A DNA stretch of 64,000 nt from Sabethes cyaneus (GCF_943734655.1 NC_071354.1:181006911-181070910); one strand, 5' to 3'; shown: positions 11,301-23,924, counted from the first letter of the stretch. Notes: generated by a model not told the origin, from the sequence alone. A program made the numbers and translations.

Positions 11301-12100
11301 GTCGGCTTTGCGGACGACATCACCTTGGAAGTCTACGGTGAATCTATCAGAGAGGTTGAGTTGACGGCTGCCCATTCTATAAGCATTGTTGAAGATTAGA
11401 TGCGCTCCAGGAAACTGGAGCTAGCGTATCACAAAGCGGAGGTTATCTTGGTGTACAACCGCAAGTCGGTGCAGGTATGCAAAGGTCAGCGACGAGGACT
11501 GCACTATTTCGTCAACGCGGTCCCTAAAACTCCTGGGAGTCATGGTCGATAACAAGCTCAAGTTCGGGAGCCACGTCGACTATGCCTGAAAAAAGGCTTC
11601 CACAGCTATTTCGGCATGGTCTCGTATGATGTTTAATAGCTCTGCGGTATATGGCAGCACACGAAGGCTTTTAGCCAGCGTGGTTCAGTCCATACTTATC
11701 CAATTGGCATCATCATCAGTGAGGACGTAGAGTGCTTCAACCAACGTGGAACTAGAGGCATACGGAGTACCACAAAATCGGCCTCGATGACTACATGGCA
11801 GCGATCATGGTCTGATTCCACAAACAGCCGGTGGACACACCGACTTATTCCGGAAGTATCCGAGTGGGTCGACAGTCAACTTCCGTCTGACATAGATTCT
11901 GACAGGGCATGGTAGTTTTAGACAGTATCTGCGCAAGTTCGGGCATGCGGAATTCCCCGTGGATGTAGAAGAAACTGCAGAACATGTTTTCTTTATATAC
12001 CCTCGTTTCGTGGGCGCGAGAAGCAACATGCAGGCAGTGATTGGAAAAGACACTACTCCGGATAACTTCCATTCTTCTTCTGTTGGGTACCCTTACCACA
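8305..12100 (+). mobile_element. R1-type LINE remnant B (endonuclease, RT, C-terminal domain)
   Basis: The most complete LINE here. An open frame at 8305-9402 encodes an AP-like endonuclease: 'VTQLNLNHCSTPQQLL' (~8352), 'VVAGDYNAWAVECGS' (~8697), 'RNGAGSIINVTFNSPGR' (~8833) and 'HSDHQAVRYGV' (~8917). A frameshift and stop near 9400 precede the RT: 'MSKAPGPDGIPNMAIKAA' (9671), 'SSYRPICRRDTSGKVLGR' (~9854) and 'RNQFGFRKGKSTVDAIL' (~9958). After an insertion (10072-11029) come 'ILENYFQNRVLYYNTEEGQK' (~11129), 'ITAGVPQGSMLGPVL' with a TAG at 11244-11246 in place of a usual Trp, and an intact FADD at 11307-11318. The C-terminal 'ETAEHVFFIYPRFVGAR' (~11967) is the zinc-finger-like tail typical of R1 relatives. 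R1 elements classically insert in rDNA; this copy is not in rDNA. No intact ORF remains. Confidence 0.85.
10072..11029. mobile_element. ~958-bp insertion inside R1 remnant B
   Basis: The R1 protein stops after 'GRIKWC' and resumes near 11045 ('LDVRNA...SWDS'), so foreign DNA lies between. The inserted stretch is AT-rich and begins and ends with a perfect 12-bp inverted repeat, CAGAACGCACCG (10072-10083) and its complement (11018-11029). GGTGC also occurs at both junctions and could be a 5-bp target duplication with slightly different ends. No transposase is seen. Family unknown. Confidence 0.6.
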
Positions 12101-13656
12101 GCGTCTATTATTTTGAACTATTGTGGTATGCCCCGTTTATTACATTTTCTGTACGCTTCAAGCTGATCTATTACTTATTAAGGGAGTGATAGGTTGATAG
12201 CTGAAGCGAGGCAGGTGCCAATCAGTGATAACTTGGTTTTAAACCTTGTTACCCTGATCTGCGATACATGATATTTACTCAGACAATGTCCTGTCACAAG
12301 ACCGGTAAGCGTGCTGATATCTCTCTTATTGAGACTCAGCAACTTTTGAGTACCTTAATACTCGACGTTATGAATGGTTAGATTGTTTGAGCGATTGTAC
12401 GGCCATCCAATTGGCCATGACTGTTCGGCTCTCATAGTTTCAGCTCACCCTTCAGAGTTAGAGTCATCTCGTCTTTCGACTCACTACGAGTCGGCGTATT
12501 GAGGATAGACCAGGAACAGGGCTAGAAGAGTCTCTTTGTTTTTTTTCGGCAGAGGGAGCATGCACGGTAAAAATCGTCCGCTGCATCAGTGACCGGCTTG
12601 ATGCAGCAAGGACAGATTACTGTGGAGGGCGCCCTGGTACTCCACAGGCTCCGTCGCGGCGAGAGAATTTATAGAACCCCTTCGCCATTCATCCGTCGGC
12701 ATGGGTCGCGTCACACCTTGGATTAGGCGTTTATCCATTCAAGTTTTTACATAATAACCATGGATAACAGCTATTAAAACCATCTCCTTTAGGGGCTTTG
12801 GACCCCCTGCTCTGGTTCCTAGTAGTTATACCTTCTACAAAAACCATCCTGCTGGTGGAGAGCTTACACTCAGGCTTCGCATGAGTGCCCCCTTCTCTGT
12901 CCGCATACGACCCTAGTTTCCGTCCGTCAGTAGACATTACCCAAAGTAAATTGATATATACCAGGTATGTGACCATCGAGGGTTGCATTAGTGTGTGTAG
13001 AAAGAAGAAGAAATAGTTCTGAAATATGGTGGAACTTGCATGAAAATTAAAACTAAATTAATTGTAATTAATGAATGCAGCAATATTATTCCAGAGAAAT
13101 ATTTGAACATTTACAATGAAATGTAAGGAATATATTTTAAAGTCATTTGCACTTGTAGCCTTCTTTATTATACGTAAAAAATTTGAGAACATGGGTGACT
13201 AACTATTTAGATGTGCAATTGAAAAATGAATTAATGTTTCTAATACTTCACGATCAATACGGTATAAGGTTGCTTAAATTAAAACACGTTCCATCCAACA
13301 TTTTGCTTGCATGATGCTCTTGAATATCTGCCTTTGATGTCTTCTCTTAAAAAATAGTTTTATTCGAATAGATGCTTGTGCTACTGCTTGAAAATCCTTA
13401 AGTTGAAGTCACTGTTCCAAGATGATACCTTTTTATCATAAATTTACCCGTCTCAACACTACGTAGAAAACCATAAAAAGTAATCTTAGATTGCTACAAA
13501 ATGGTCTTAAAAGATAATTAACACTTTAAAAGCTTACCAGAAATCAGACGAAAAATATCGCGTGCGGATAACAATGTTGCTCATGCTGCTTATTGAACAA
13601 TCATGTCCGAGCATTTTAAAAAAATCTTTTTTGTTTTACTACTTGTAGGAAAGCGA
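12101..13656. other. Mostly unassigned; contains one arm of an inverted repeat
   Basis: No gene recognised. The ~26-bp stretch at 12943-12968 (AAAGTAAATTGATATATACC...) recurs inverted at 14112-14139, and the GC-richer 12540-12960 looks like old transposon sequence, but no protein motif could be read. Confidence 0.45.
12943..12968 (+). repeat. Dispersed repeat, inverted partner at 14112-14139
   Basis: AAAGTAAATTGATATATACC and the following CAGGTAT match the reverse complement of 14112-14139. The flanking 'ACATTACCC' is shared on one side, suggesting both are pieces of the same dispersed repeat. Confidence 0.65.
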
Positions 13657-13658
13657 TA

Positions 13659-13838
13659 CAGCAAAGTTTCGTTAATTGGTGGTTCGTTAATTGGGTATTC
13701 GCTAATTGGGCTATGTGACAACTTGAATGTCAAAATTGTATGGAATTTTCGAGTTTAGAAATTTCTAACAACTGTCAGTTGGCCCAATTAGCGAATCAGC
13801 TAGAGTGCAGTCGTGGCCCAATTAACGAATTCAGGCTG
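13659..13838. mobile_element. TA-flanked palindromic MITE, 180 bp
   Basis: TA flanks at 13657-13658 and 13839-13840. Ends CAGCAAAGTTTCGTTAATTG and (reverse complement) CAGCCTGAATTCGTTAATTG match over most of their length. Internally the motif 'CGTTAATTGG/CGCTAATTGGG' is repeated on the left and mirrored on the right ('CCCAATTAGCG', 'CCCAATTAACG'), so almost the whole element folds back. Confidence 0.75.
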
Positions 13839-14111
13839 TATAACGACATTTCTGTGAGACATCTTGATACCGTTTTGACGAAAAAATTTCCGCTTGCAAT
13901 TTGGAATGTTGCACTTCATTGTATTCATGAAAACACATACTAGAAATAATGTTCTAAGCATAAACATAAAAACTGTGAAAGAAAAAATAGACAAATCTTG
14001 CGTATCCAACGATTTTTTAAAAAATTAACTAATTTTCCATACAAAATGCTCGAAATCTCAGAACTAGTGTAGATGTGTTAGTGCAAAGTGTATATGACAG
14101 CTCGCATTGTC

Positions 14112-14139
14112 ATATACCTGGTATATATCAATTTACTTT
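14112..14139 (-). repeat. Inverted partner of the 12943 repeat
   Basis: Reverse complement of 12943-12968 with one or two differences, followed by 'GGACATTACCC' as in the partner. Confidence 0.65.
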
Positions 14140-14384
14140 GGACATTACCCTTTATCGACAGACTTCGCAGCCGGCTGTTTAGAGTACAGGAAAATTACGG
14201 GGCCAGTGTAACGATCCTACTGACTCTATCAAGCAAGCACCGTCTAGCCGAAACATGCTTTCACGGTATATGGCCTCCAAAATAGCACGCATATGCTAGT
14301 TTTGTGCATCAGACACGATTTTTTAGGGTATATATAGGTACATATAACTCATTTATTCCCTTTGCTGCATTTATTTATCTCCGG

Positions 14385-15440
<1,056 letters not shown>

Positions 15441-15560
15441 GTCAGATTATCGGCGGCGGCGGCGCAGGAATAATTTTTATTCGGCGGCGGCGGCGTCGCC
15501 GGCGTGACGCCGTTCGTTACTATCGGCGGCGGCGGCGGCGGCGTGCATCGGCGTGCGAGT
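15441..15560. repeat. CGG-rich trinucleotide blocks
   Basis: Three short (CGG)n runs around 15450, 15484 and 15523, separated by unique bases including GTCGCCGGCGTGACGCCG. The Arg-rich plus frame through it is a composition artefact. Similar CGG blocks flank the element at 18383-19926. Confidence 0.85.
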
Positions 15561-15889
15561 ATTTCACACCGTTAAAATACCGCATTTCGTATTAGTTTAA
15601 ACAAAATCTTTTTAAAAACCGAACTAAAGTTGACAAGTAAAACAAATCTTAATAATGCTTATTATGTGAATGATTTTTAATGACACTTTAATCTATGATT
15701 TATTTTTTATTTGTATGTTTGTGAATACGCAATATGGTAGGTACGGGTACATAAAGGGCAGGAAAGGTTTGGATACGCACCCCATCTTTCGATTTTATGC
15801 CATACATATTAACGTCCGATTGCTATAGATCGAATTTAAATTTCTGCTTTCTGCCTATGTGTTTTTTTAATTAAGGGATATTACATGCA

Positions 15890-16330
15890 TTGCGTATAAT
15901 AGACGACACCTAAAACTTTGCGGGTGAAATCGGCAATGTTGCAAATCGAGCGAGAATTAAAGTATGCGCAGTCTCATGCGAGCGAGTATAAGTATCATCC
16001 AACGTTTACGCAACGACGCAAGCGCACGATACACAACCGTCGATGCTGCGTGCATGCATCCTACTACCTACTTACCAGCGAGCGCATAGCTTCAAAGTGT
16101 CTTTCTCCACAGCCCACTCACAAAGCCAACAACTCGTGAGAAGCCAACAACCTGTGCGGGCAGGCGGCATACTAGGATATATGGATACATATTTTGCGTT
16201 TTTTCCTTTTTGTTCACCTTACGCCCTCACTTACACACGCGGATAAGACTGCGAGCCCTCGCGAGTGATCGAAGTCAGCGGCTCGGATTGCAATTACGAG
16301 CGAAGGCGGCAACCGTGGCCGATAGTTGAA
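15890..16330 (+). repeat. Dispersed repeat, inverted copy at 57850-58210
   Basis: Shared landmarks in the same order: 'CTACTACCTACTTACCAGCG'-like text, 'GTGCGGGCAGGCGGCATACT' versus the complement of 'GGGTGCCGCTAGCCCTCACG', then 'TTTTTCCTTTTTGTTCACCT', 'TTACGCCCTC', 'ACACGCGG' and 'CCTCGCGAGTGATCG'. The family is unknown and no protein motif is found. Confidence 0.6.
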
Positions 16331-16719
16331 TACACACTCGCAAAAACTTGTCGCAGAGCATGAAAAAATAAGAGCGAGAATCCCAAGGAGATGCTCATGT
16401 CGGCGTGTTCATTAGAACAAAAACGCGCGTGTAAGAAAATTAGATTCCACGAGTGCGGGCTTGCAACACTGGAAATCAATATCAGGGTAAGACCGGCACC
16501 TAAGTTTGTCAGCCAGTTTACAGGCACGACAAAAGTCAAATCATGTACTTGAGTCTCAATGACCGAGTAAGTTCCGTATCCACCGAGAAAGTGACCAGTC
16601 CTTTGACTTCAAAACGCATGGTGGGTTATGCGACCTCAAGTCACACCAAGATGCAACAATTGGTTCAATAGAAGTTTATCTAGAATAAAGCTGGGATAAC
16701 ATTGGCTAGATCTAAACAT
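16331..16719. other. No recognised feature
   Basis: Nothing supportable beyond generic sequence. Confidence 0.4.
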
Positions 16720-17330
16720 GTCCCGGATACTTTTGACAAAATGGCTTGGTGACCGGACAATCTGTACCTATAAAAATGGATTTCTGTCCGTCTGTCAGTA
16801 TGTTCTTATAGAATCGAAAACTACTTAACCGATCGGCATGAAAATTTGCATGTAGGAATTTTTGGGGTCGGGGAAAGTTCATATGATGGTAAGAGACCCC
16901 TCCCCCACTAAGAAGGGGGGCTCCCATACAAATGAAACACAAATTTCTGCTTAACTGGAGACATAATCGAGCAAATCTAACTCCTCCCCTTTTTAGGAGG
17001 GGAATTATGATCTCTCCCACCTATAAGAGAAGGGCTCCCATACACATGAAATACAAATTTCCTCATAATTCGAGAACTAATCAAGCAAATGAAACCAAAC
17101 TTGGCATATGGGGGATTTTAGAGGCATGAATTTATTTTATGAAGGTTTGAGACCCCTCACCCCTGTGGTAGTGGGGGCGGACTCTCATACAAATGAAACA
17201 GAATTTTTTTTGCGTAACTTAAAAACTAATCGAATTCGAGAAATTTTAGGCTCTTCCTTAAAACCACAGACAAACAGACATAACACTCGTTTTCCATTCT
17301 TCGTACCGGTTAAACCGTTATTTCAAAATT
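16720..17330 (-). mobile_element. Second GC-box tandem-unit element, inverted
   Basis: Reverse-complement relative of 1-866. It contains 'CTGTACCTATAAAAATGGAT' next to a short GTCTGTC run, 'GATCGGCATGAAAATTTGCA' (compare ~657-675), and then about three units with G/C boxes and 'CTAATCAAGCAAATGAAACC'. It lacks the long ACAG array. Divergence is higher than between units of the first copy. Confidence 0.65.
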
Positions 17331-17601
17331 GGGCTTAGTTGGGAATGTCTCCGTTTTGGTCAAAGTGGCGCTTTTTGACAACGGAAGGGGAATTCCCCAT
17401 AAAAAACATACTTGCTACTTCGAGGGATACCCATGTTGCTATTTAATATTTGAGAATGTCGATCATAGATGGTGCTGGTGTTCAGGCTAAATGTGAGGTA
17501 CGATAATTTTTGTTGATTTTTCTTCCAAGAGTTATATCTGTTTGTCTGTGATAAAACATTAATCAATAACAAGACCACCAGAAACTACCTATAGTAACAC
17601 T

Positions 17602-17710
17602 AGATGATTCAGGGCGAGACGGCCGCGAGTGTTGTCAGTGACCTGCCGTCGGAAGTGCCGTCCACTGCGGAGGGTAGCCCCCAGGATTTATGTACAGCAC
17701 AGTTTAATTT
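17602..17710 (+). repeat. Dispersed GC-rich repeat, inverted copy near 24120-24250
   Basis: 'CAGGGCGAGACGGCC' and 'CCGTCGGAAGTGCCGTCCAC' recur inverted at 24170-24245. The rest is diverged. Family not identified. Confidence 0.55.
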
Positions 17711-18382
17711 TTGGCAATACGAAGTTTGTCGGGTCAGCTAGTAGTTGTATATACGGTATATAAGTGGTAGCCATAACAGCCGTAACATTGAATAACATCT
17801 GTTTTCTCTGCAAAAAGACTGTAAACGAGTTGCAGATCATTCAAGAATTAGAGGTTAAAACATACTCGCGAGTCCATTCGGTCGGGTCCATTTCGCGTAC
17901 ATCCAGTCGGCGGCACTCGCATTATTTTGGTTTATATTTCGATATTTGACGATTCATATCGGTCATGACGTCTTAAAATATCTAAAGTAAGTTCAGCAAG
18001 TTCAGTGTATAAAAACACTTTTGATACTATTCTAGTAAAAGTAAGAGTTGCCGTTCTTACCCTCACTGCCAAGGAAAGTAATCATACCTCCCAAACGAAA
18101 AGCAATTTTTAAAAAGAAATTAACACCGGGAAGCAAGACAGAAGTTTATCGGAAAACGTCATACTGAAGTTTATTTAAGTTAGGTATTTTCGATTCGCAC
18201 TCAGTTGGATGCACGGCAATACTCAGGGTACATCTACGCGGCAGTTAAATTGAATCTAAATTAAAGGTACAATATAAGAATGAATTCACAAAACGGGTTC
18301 ACTATGTGCTGTCAACATTTTGACCCGCATTTTTGTCAATGTTGGGTTATATCGTCGGCGTGGGAAAATGGCCTCGGCGGCG
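17711..18382. other. Unassigned, ending in a CGG-rich flank
   Basis: No gene seen. The last ~35 bp (CGGCGTGGGAAAATGGCCTC and CGGCGG) are repeated imperfectly on the other side of the next element at 19927-19954. Confidence 0.4.
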
Positions 18383-19926
18383 CACAGAGGAGTAACTAGG
18401 GCAAAAAGCTGGCCAAAATTATTTTCTTATGTATTAGGTAATATTTCGCTCGAATATGAAGTGAAAAGTAAAAATAGTTAATTTTGTAACAAACTGGTGC
18501 CATTACTAGTCATTTCAATTCACTTATCAGTGCAGATTCTGCTTTTCTTCTAGTCACTATTTTGCAGCCTTCTCCAAAACCTACAAATGCATGAGCAAAC
18601 AGTATAATCAATATATATAGAATGCCAGTGTCGCTGGTATTTCATGGATATTTTGGTGGCAAACATTTTGGTGGCATGGATATTTTGGTGGCTGATTCGT
18701 GTCTTGGATACGCGAACAACATTGTCAGATTATCCAATAGAATATTTTCCTGCCGACGAAATACCCCAAAACGACCAAATCGGGTGATTTATCCTACGTG
18801 GTTTACGGAAAAGCAGAAAGATTTTTCATTGGGTTGCCTTTTTAGTTTGACAATCAGATTCCCGTTTCGAATCGATCACTCACACATATGCGCATACAAT
18901 GTAAATACATAATTTTCAAATAGGCGATGTTTACCACGAGCACTGCAGACACACTGGCTATACATGGATTCTACTGAGCAAACCAATAAGTATCTTGTTT
19001 GTCTCTGATTCATATAAAAAAATGATATTGGTTAATACCAAATTGTTGATAGTGGAGTAGACTGATTCTTCGACGCTAAATCAACGCAGATGTCTTCTCT
19101 GTGATATAAAACCTCTGTTATGAAATTTGTCAAATAACAATCACGCCATACATACTATAACATACTTTACCGTCTTTACTCAACTAACATTTTTCCTACT
19201 ATTTTTGTCAGCGAATTTTGTTGAATGGGAATGTTGATTCAATTAGTGACACATCTGGAGAACAGGCCTCATAATCCCTAGACATGTAGTAGGGCTAATG
19301 TGCCCATTGTATTCAAGGTGAATTATCTTGCATAAAAGATAGTACGCAACTAGATGCGAATTGTCGAAATTTCCTTGAAAACAGTGTGAAACATATAATT
19401 TTCAAAAGGGTCGCAAATGCCAGTCCGGACGTTTCCGGATGAGCTTTACGTACCGATTTGTTCAGAATACCACAAAGATTCATTCCACCATAGAATATAT
19501 GACCAGATTCTGCAAGATTTGATAACTTTTTTACCATTGAAAAAGCACAAAATTGCAAAAAAATAGTTGTTCGACAAAACTATTGAAAACAAGTCATATT
19601 TTCAAAATTTTAAATTTTCTTCCTACAAACCAGTTAGAATTACTTATGATGAACCTATGTTTTGATAAATATCCTGTATTAATCTTTTTGTTTATTTCTG
19701 ATGGAATCCGTTTCCTGATGCTTGATGATTTAACAAAAAAATGTTTCAAATATTGTCAATGTTTGTACACCTGCCAAAACTTACAGGTATGTTTCTACGT
19801 GTTTTGACTAAGAGTACTTTGTGCAGCATCTATTTAAGCATACAAAAAAATATATATTATATTAGAAGACCGAAAAAAATGTTTTTCTTATTTTGGCCAG
19901 CTTTTTGCCCTAGTTACTCCTCTGTG
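18383..19926. mobile_element. 1.54-kb element with 36-bp terminal inverted repeats (hAT-like ends?)
   Basis: The first 36 bp (18383-18418, starting CACAGAGGAGTAACTAGGGC) are the reverse complement of the last 36 bp (19891-19926). The interior is AT-rich with no recognisable transposase and with a small triplication of 'GGATATTTTGGTGGC'-like text near 18645-18690. A CAGAGG terminus resembles hAT ends, but an 8-bp target duplication is not clean: both flanks are CGGCG-rich. Probably a non-autonomous DNA transposon that landed in the CGG-rich LINE 3' region. Confidence 0.7.
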
Positions 19927-20311
19927 CGGCGTGGGAAAAAGGACCTAGGCGGCGCGCCGGTTCTAAATCATCGGCGGCGGCGGCGCATGCAAAAGTGTCG
20001 GCGGCGGCGGCGCGGCGCGGCGGCGCACATATCTACAGTGAAGGAGAATATAGTAGCAACAAGAATGGCAGAACCCTGCGAGGGTGAATGTGAAAGAGTG
20101 GCCGTTATGACGGTCACCTCCGGATCGGGGTGTAGAGACACAGCCTCCCCCGGAAGTAATACTTAACGGTAGTTCCGGGGGGGTTAAGGTCAGATGCCCG
20201 TGAGGTTTTTAGTGGGTTAGAGTCCCACACTGTGCCACGTGATGTAGCAATATATCATTAGTGTGCCTGGCATTAAGCGTTTCTTCACGTAAAAAAAAGA
20301 AAAAAAAAACA
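19927..20311 (+). mobile_element. R1-type LINE 3' UTR, CGG blocks and A-tail
   Basis: Begins with CGG-rich text (to ~20030), then 'CCTGCGAGGGTGAATGTGAA' and 'GACGGTCACCTCCGGATCGG' as in the 15.2-15.4 kb repeats. It ends with 'CATTAGTGTGCCTGGCATTA' and 'CACGTAAAAAAAAGAAAAAA' (~20285-20310). The ending is the same as at 14420-14454 but here the tail has not grown into a CA array. Confidence 0.6.
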
Positions 20312-22670
20312 CAAATGTGATGGCAGGATACCAAATTCGACCAAACCAGTACGGAGCAATCATGTTACTTCAGATAATGCAACAGACGTTTTTCCAGACA
20401 CTCGTTTACGTACGTTTTCTGATTCACGATTCCTTTTGCAATGAAAATGAAATGACTTTTCAAGCCATAAGTAGAAATGTTCACACAACTTCAACAGTTT
20501 CATATACTTGAAAATATCTGCCAGCTTTCCCCTTCCAGCATGTTTGTGACATCTCGAACGGATAGGTTGGGATTCCGTTATGAATGGTAGCCACTTTTTA
20601 TGTCATCGTTGCAGTTTTCGTCCTTCGCCCCAACCCCCCCTAATCCATGCTTCTTATTTGTCGAGAAACATTCCCAGTCAAAGTATTCGCTTTGAGTAAC
20701 ACAAAATATTTCACTTCCAAAAATATACTTGAAAAATAGTTTTCACACAGGTACATGCTCTAAATGTAAATAAAGTAATGCCGTCAATATGCGCATGAAA
20801 AAAGGTTTGTAGTTATAGAATATTTTGAAAGATATTTTTATTGGCGAAGGACTACGGCTTTCCGCAGGGCGTCAAAATCTTTGCTTGCATCAGACGAACA
20901 GCTTTTGTCGGGTTTTCTAATTATAAAACGATATGAATCGGGGCAAAATCGTTGTTTGATGGAAAAGGAGCCTCGGTTTTGGCAATATATGTGACACGCA
21001 TTTGTTGCCAAATTTGAAATTCTACTGTATCAGCAAATATCCTATCCGTCTAGAAATACAACAATAATCAGACAGACAATGCATTTAACAAGCCACATAA
21101 TCGATTAGTTTGTCTTGCGCAATTATTCGATCCGATTTAATTTGCACACAGCGCAGTAAAGGCAACCCGCTGAAGTCAAAACAAAACCACAGGAAGTTAA
21201 CGGAAAGGAATCCGCATAAATAAACGAACCAAAATCGCGCAGCGGATGCATTAATAAAAGCCCTCCGGCAGCAGTAGTAGATCAGCCAGCTCCACCTCTA
21301 CCACCACCGCATATGTATGTACGGTACGTACGGTGAAAAGTTGCAGCATAAGCAACAAACATAAAACTGGTACTCTACTCCACTTTGCTCGGGCGCTCGT
21401 GATCGTAGCACGCGATCGCACACCATTGGCGATCGTGTCGTGCTTTGCCTTTCGGTACAATACAAAACTGCCAGGCCAGGCTGGCCAGTGCCAGCCTAGT
21501 GCCATGCCGGCTAGAACCATCTCCCTACACTATATCGACTCTCGTGGTTGCGGCAGCAGCAGCCATCGTGGCCCAAAACGATAACAGCCGAGCCAGCCAG
21601 CCACGGCACGAATGTCCAACCACACACAACCCCGCGCGCGCTGCTAGAGAAATCAGTACCGAAAACGATGAGAATAAACAGAAAATAAGGACGGTATTCA
21701 ATAGGTCTGCCTTATTTTATGCTCACTCTCAACTCTTCTCAGCGCGAGTAAACGTAAACGACCACAGCTGAGAAGGCCATCAACACAACCGCGCCACACC
21801 GCACCGGTATGCATAGTTTGAAAATCGCTGATAATATCTATGGCCGCCCGGTGATCGCGTTTATATCGCGGTTGTTATTGTGCACTACATTCGCTCTTCA
21901 TATGTTCGTTATACTCTCTGAATCAGCTCATTTCTCTCTCCTATACCGTTTTCGCGCATCAAGCGTGCGCGGCATATGTTGGTTTGAGCCGAGCGCACCG
22001 TCGATCGCGCGATCAGTCTCTGTTTGGCCGTCGTTTAAGAAGGGGTTTTATGCTCCCGGTTATTTTTCGTGTTTTCAATGTTTTCTGTGTGTAATTTAGA
22101 GCATATCTAAACCACCGTAAACGTACACGCTTATGTTGCTTCCGTCGTGTTTAGGAAAATCTTTGCTTTAGCAAGAAGTAAACAATGGATTTAGCCGACT
22201 TTTGTTGTTAAGGCGCGCACTAATAATTTGTTTATACTCGTGTTTACCGCGCATCGGTGCAGTTTTGGTGGATTGTGTGACGTGAAGCGAAACGCCAACA
22301 AAGCGGCTCAAACGAAGAACGTCTCGACGATTTATCATACGGGCGGCCGAGGGTTTCATTTATTTTAATAGAGTGAAGTGGTCAGTTGGACTGGGGTGCA
22401 TAATTTTGTGTTTATCAATGATTATGTCAGTCGTAATGGAGAAGGTTGTATTTACAGTGAATTGATTGGTTTGGTTAAAAAGTTGTTCGGTCTGTGTTGG
22501 TCTGTTGATAAAAAAAAGTTCAGTGATTGATGGTGGAACGGAAGAAACAATCGACGAACGAGCACTTTATTACCGAATGGATTAACCGGTCGTGCTGTTG
22601 AGGTTTTGTGCATTCCGATTGAACGTTCTGGCTGTCAACATTTCGTCGCTTCTCGCTGCTGCACGTCAAA
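20312..22670 (+). promoter_or_regulatory. fng: fng upstream region: probable promoter and 5' UTR
   Basis: No transposon or repeat recognised in 2.3 kb next to fng exon 1, in contrast to everything further upstream. Composition turns GC-rich with several CGATCG-type palindromes at 21400-22020. Initiator-like TCAGT strings occur at 22013 (gaTCAGTCtc), 22382 and 22519; any could be a start site and none can be chosen without transcript data. Open frames here (for example 21445-21771) are not supported as genes. Confidence 0.4.
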
Positions 22671-22718
22671 ATGCGACTGTCCCCGTGGCAGACGGGCAGC
22701 ACGAAGCAGCTTCTATGA
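22671..22718 (+). promoter_or_regulatory. fng: Upstream ORF overlapping the fng start codon
   Basis: ATG at 22671 opens a 15-codon frame (MRLSPWQTGSTKQLL) whose TGA at 22716-22718 overlaps the first in-frame fng ATG (22715) in the arrangement ATGA. Ribosomes using it would terminate on top of the main start and 18 bp before the next in-frame ATG (22736). This arrangement usually means reinitiation or leaky scanning. That it is translated is inference. Confidence 0.55.
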
Positions 22719-22882
22719 GGTGCCTTAAAAAGAAGATGAGCCAGGTCTTCTCGCTGACCCAGAGGTACAAGCGGACACTGCAAGCAATGGCGGCCGGCGT
22801 TTTCCTGATTTACATGACACTGGTTTTGTATCAGAATGTCTACGGCTACAGTGGCAGTAGCGGGGACGGCACCAATGGACAG
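22715..22882 (+). CDS. fng: fringe exon 1: cytoplasmic tail and signal anchor
   Basis: Fringe is a Golgi beta-1,3-N-acetylglucosaminyltransferase that extends O-fucose on Notch EGF repeats and so tunes Delta/Serrate signalling. These 56 codons give a basic N-terminus, the motif 'QRYKRTLQAM' (residues 16-25), a hydrophobic signal-anchor stretch at about residues 24-39 ('AMAAGVFLIYMTLVLY'), and the 'YGY' stem start, all as in dipteran fringe, a type II membrane protein. Exon end CAG|GTAATA at 22882/22883, phase 0. Two starts are possible: ATG 22715 (weak context, overlapped by an upstream ORF stop) and ATG 22736, residue 8, which has A at -3 and gives a protein start closer to the fly one. The frame runs on as a chance ORF past the donor to ~22969. 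The catalytic domain follows in later exons. Confidence 0.93.
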
Positions 22883-23920
22883 GTAATATATTTAGCAGAT
22901 CATGAACAATTTAATTATACGAATTCCACCACACTGCTGCTGCTACGTGGATCTCATTCCGGAGCGTAAAGTGTCAGGGAAGAATTTGGAAATTTTTGCT
23001 CCGTTTGCTGTTGCTCTCTCTGTCTGTCTTATCGATCCGGCCGCGTGTTCCCGAAGCGGTCGGACTAACAATTCCGAATCACGCAAGTTTTGCGACTGGC
23101 GATGGACTTTGTGTCCGTTTCTTGCTTCTATTTTTCTTCGTTGGGACACAAGGAAAAACGAGCCGACGGTGTTTCGATCGACCATTCTCATTCCATGCTC
23201 GGCGGTTTACCGGGTATCACAGCCGACCGTGGTTGCATGTATACACATTAATCCAATTTCGACCGCCGGCAGCCAACCAAGAACATTTCGCGACGTGATT
23301 TCACTCCAGTATACAGGCACAGGGCCAGCGAGCGAGTTCTTGTGGTCTGCAGGCGAGGACAGCCATCTTTGCGGTTTTGCTGGCTTCCCCGTTCATCAGA
23401 ACCAACAACAACAACACGGTCAGCGCAACGGTCAGGAATTCAGTTCGATCGGTGCGAATTCGCAAGATCAATGCACTTGATCTAGCCGCGAGGCGGTTGG
23501 CTTGTCGTCGGTGATCGGTGTAAAGCAACCGCTGCTGCCTGCTCGGACAGAAGTACTGATATATGGGCTGACGGATGATTTAGTTCGCATTTACCTCGTC
23601 CAGATGACGACAGTTGAGTGATTTACAGTCGTGGAGTTCTATTGCTGTCTGTTAGGAAATGACAGCGCTATCAAGATCGAACGATTCCTGGTTTCTAATT
23701 ATATGATGAATATATTTGAAAATTGGTTTTAGTTTGGGACTACTCCTTTGTTTGTCATAAAGCATTTTCAGCATTCATCATTAAGTAAATTTCGCAAAAT
23801 GTTAACAAAATGTATATTTTCTCAAAATATGTTCCCTCCGATTTGCATAATTTATTTAAAGATAGTTTAAATTAAGCCCTAGTATCTAGTAAAGAGCTAT
23901 TGATGGACACCCTTTCAGAT
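22883..23920. other. Start of intron 1, no recognised repeat
   Basis: About 1 kb without identified transposon sequence. Contains CAACAACAACAACA near 23402. A 192-codon plus frame (22902-23480) has no family resemblance. Confidence 0.4.
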
Positions 23921-23924
23921 GGAT

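Noticed and set aside
20170..20260. Possible tRNA or tRNA-derived SINE (GGGTTAGAGTCCCAC resembles a B box)
   Set aside because: No A box at the right distance and no cloverleaf; the segment lies in a repeated LINE 3' UTR.
22902..23480. 192-codon plus frame just after fng exon 1
   Set aside because: It lies in intron 1, has no recognisable family and overlaps other equally long frames on both strands.
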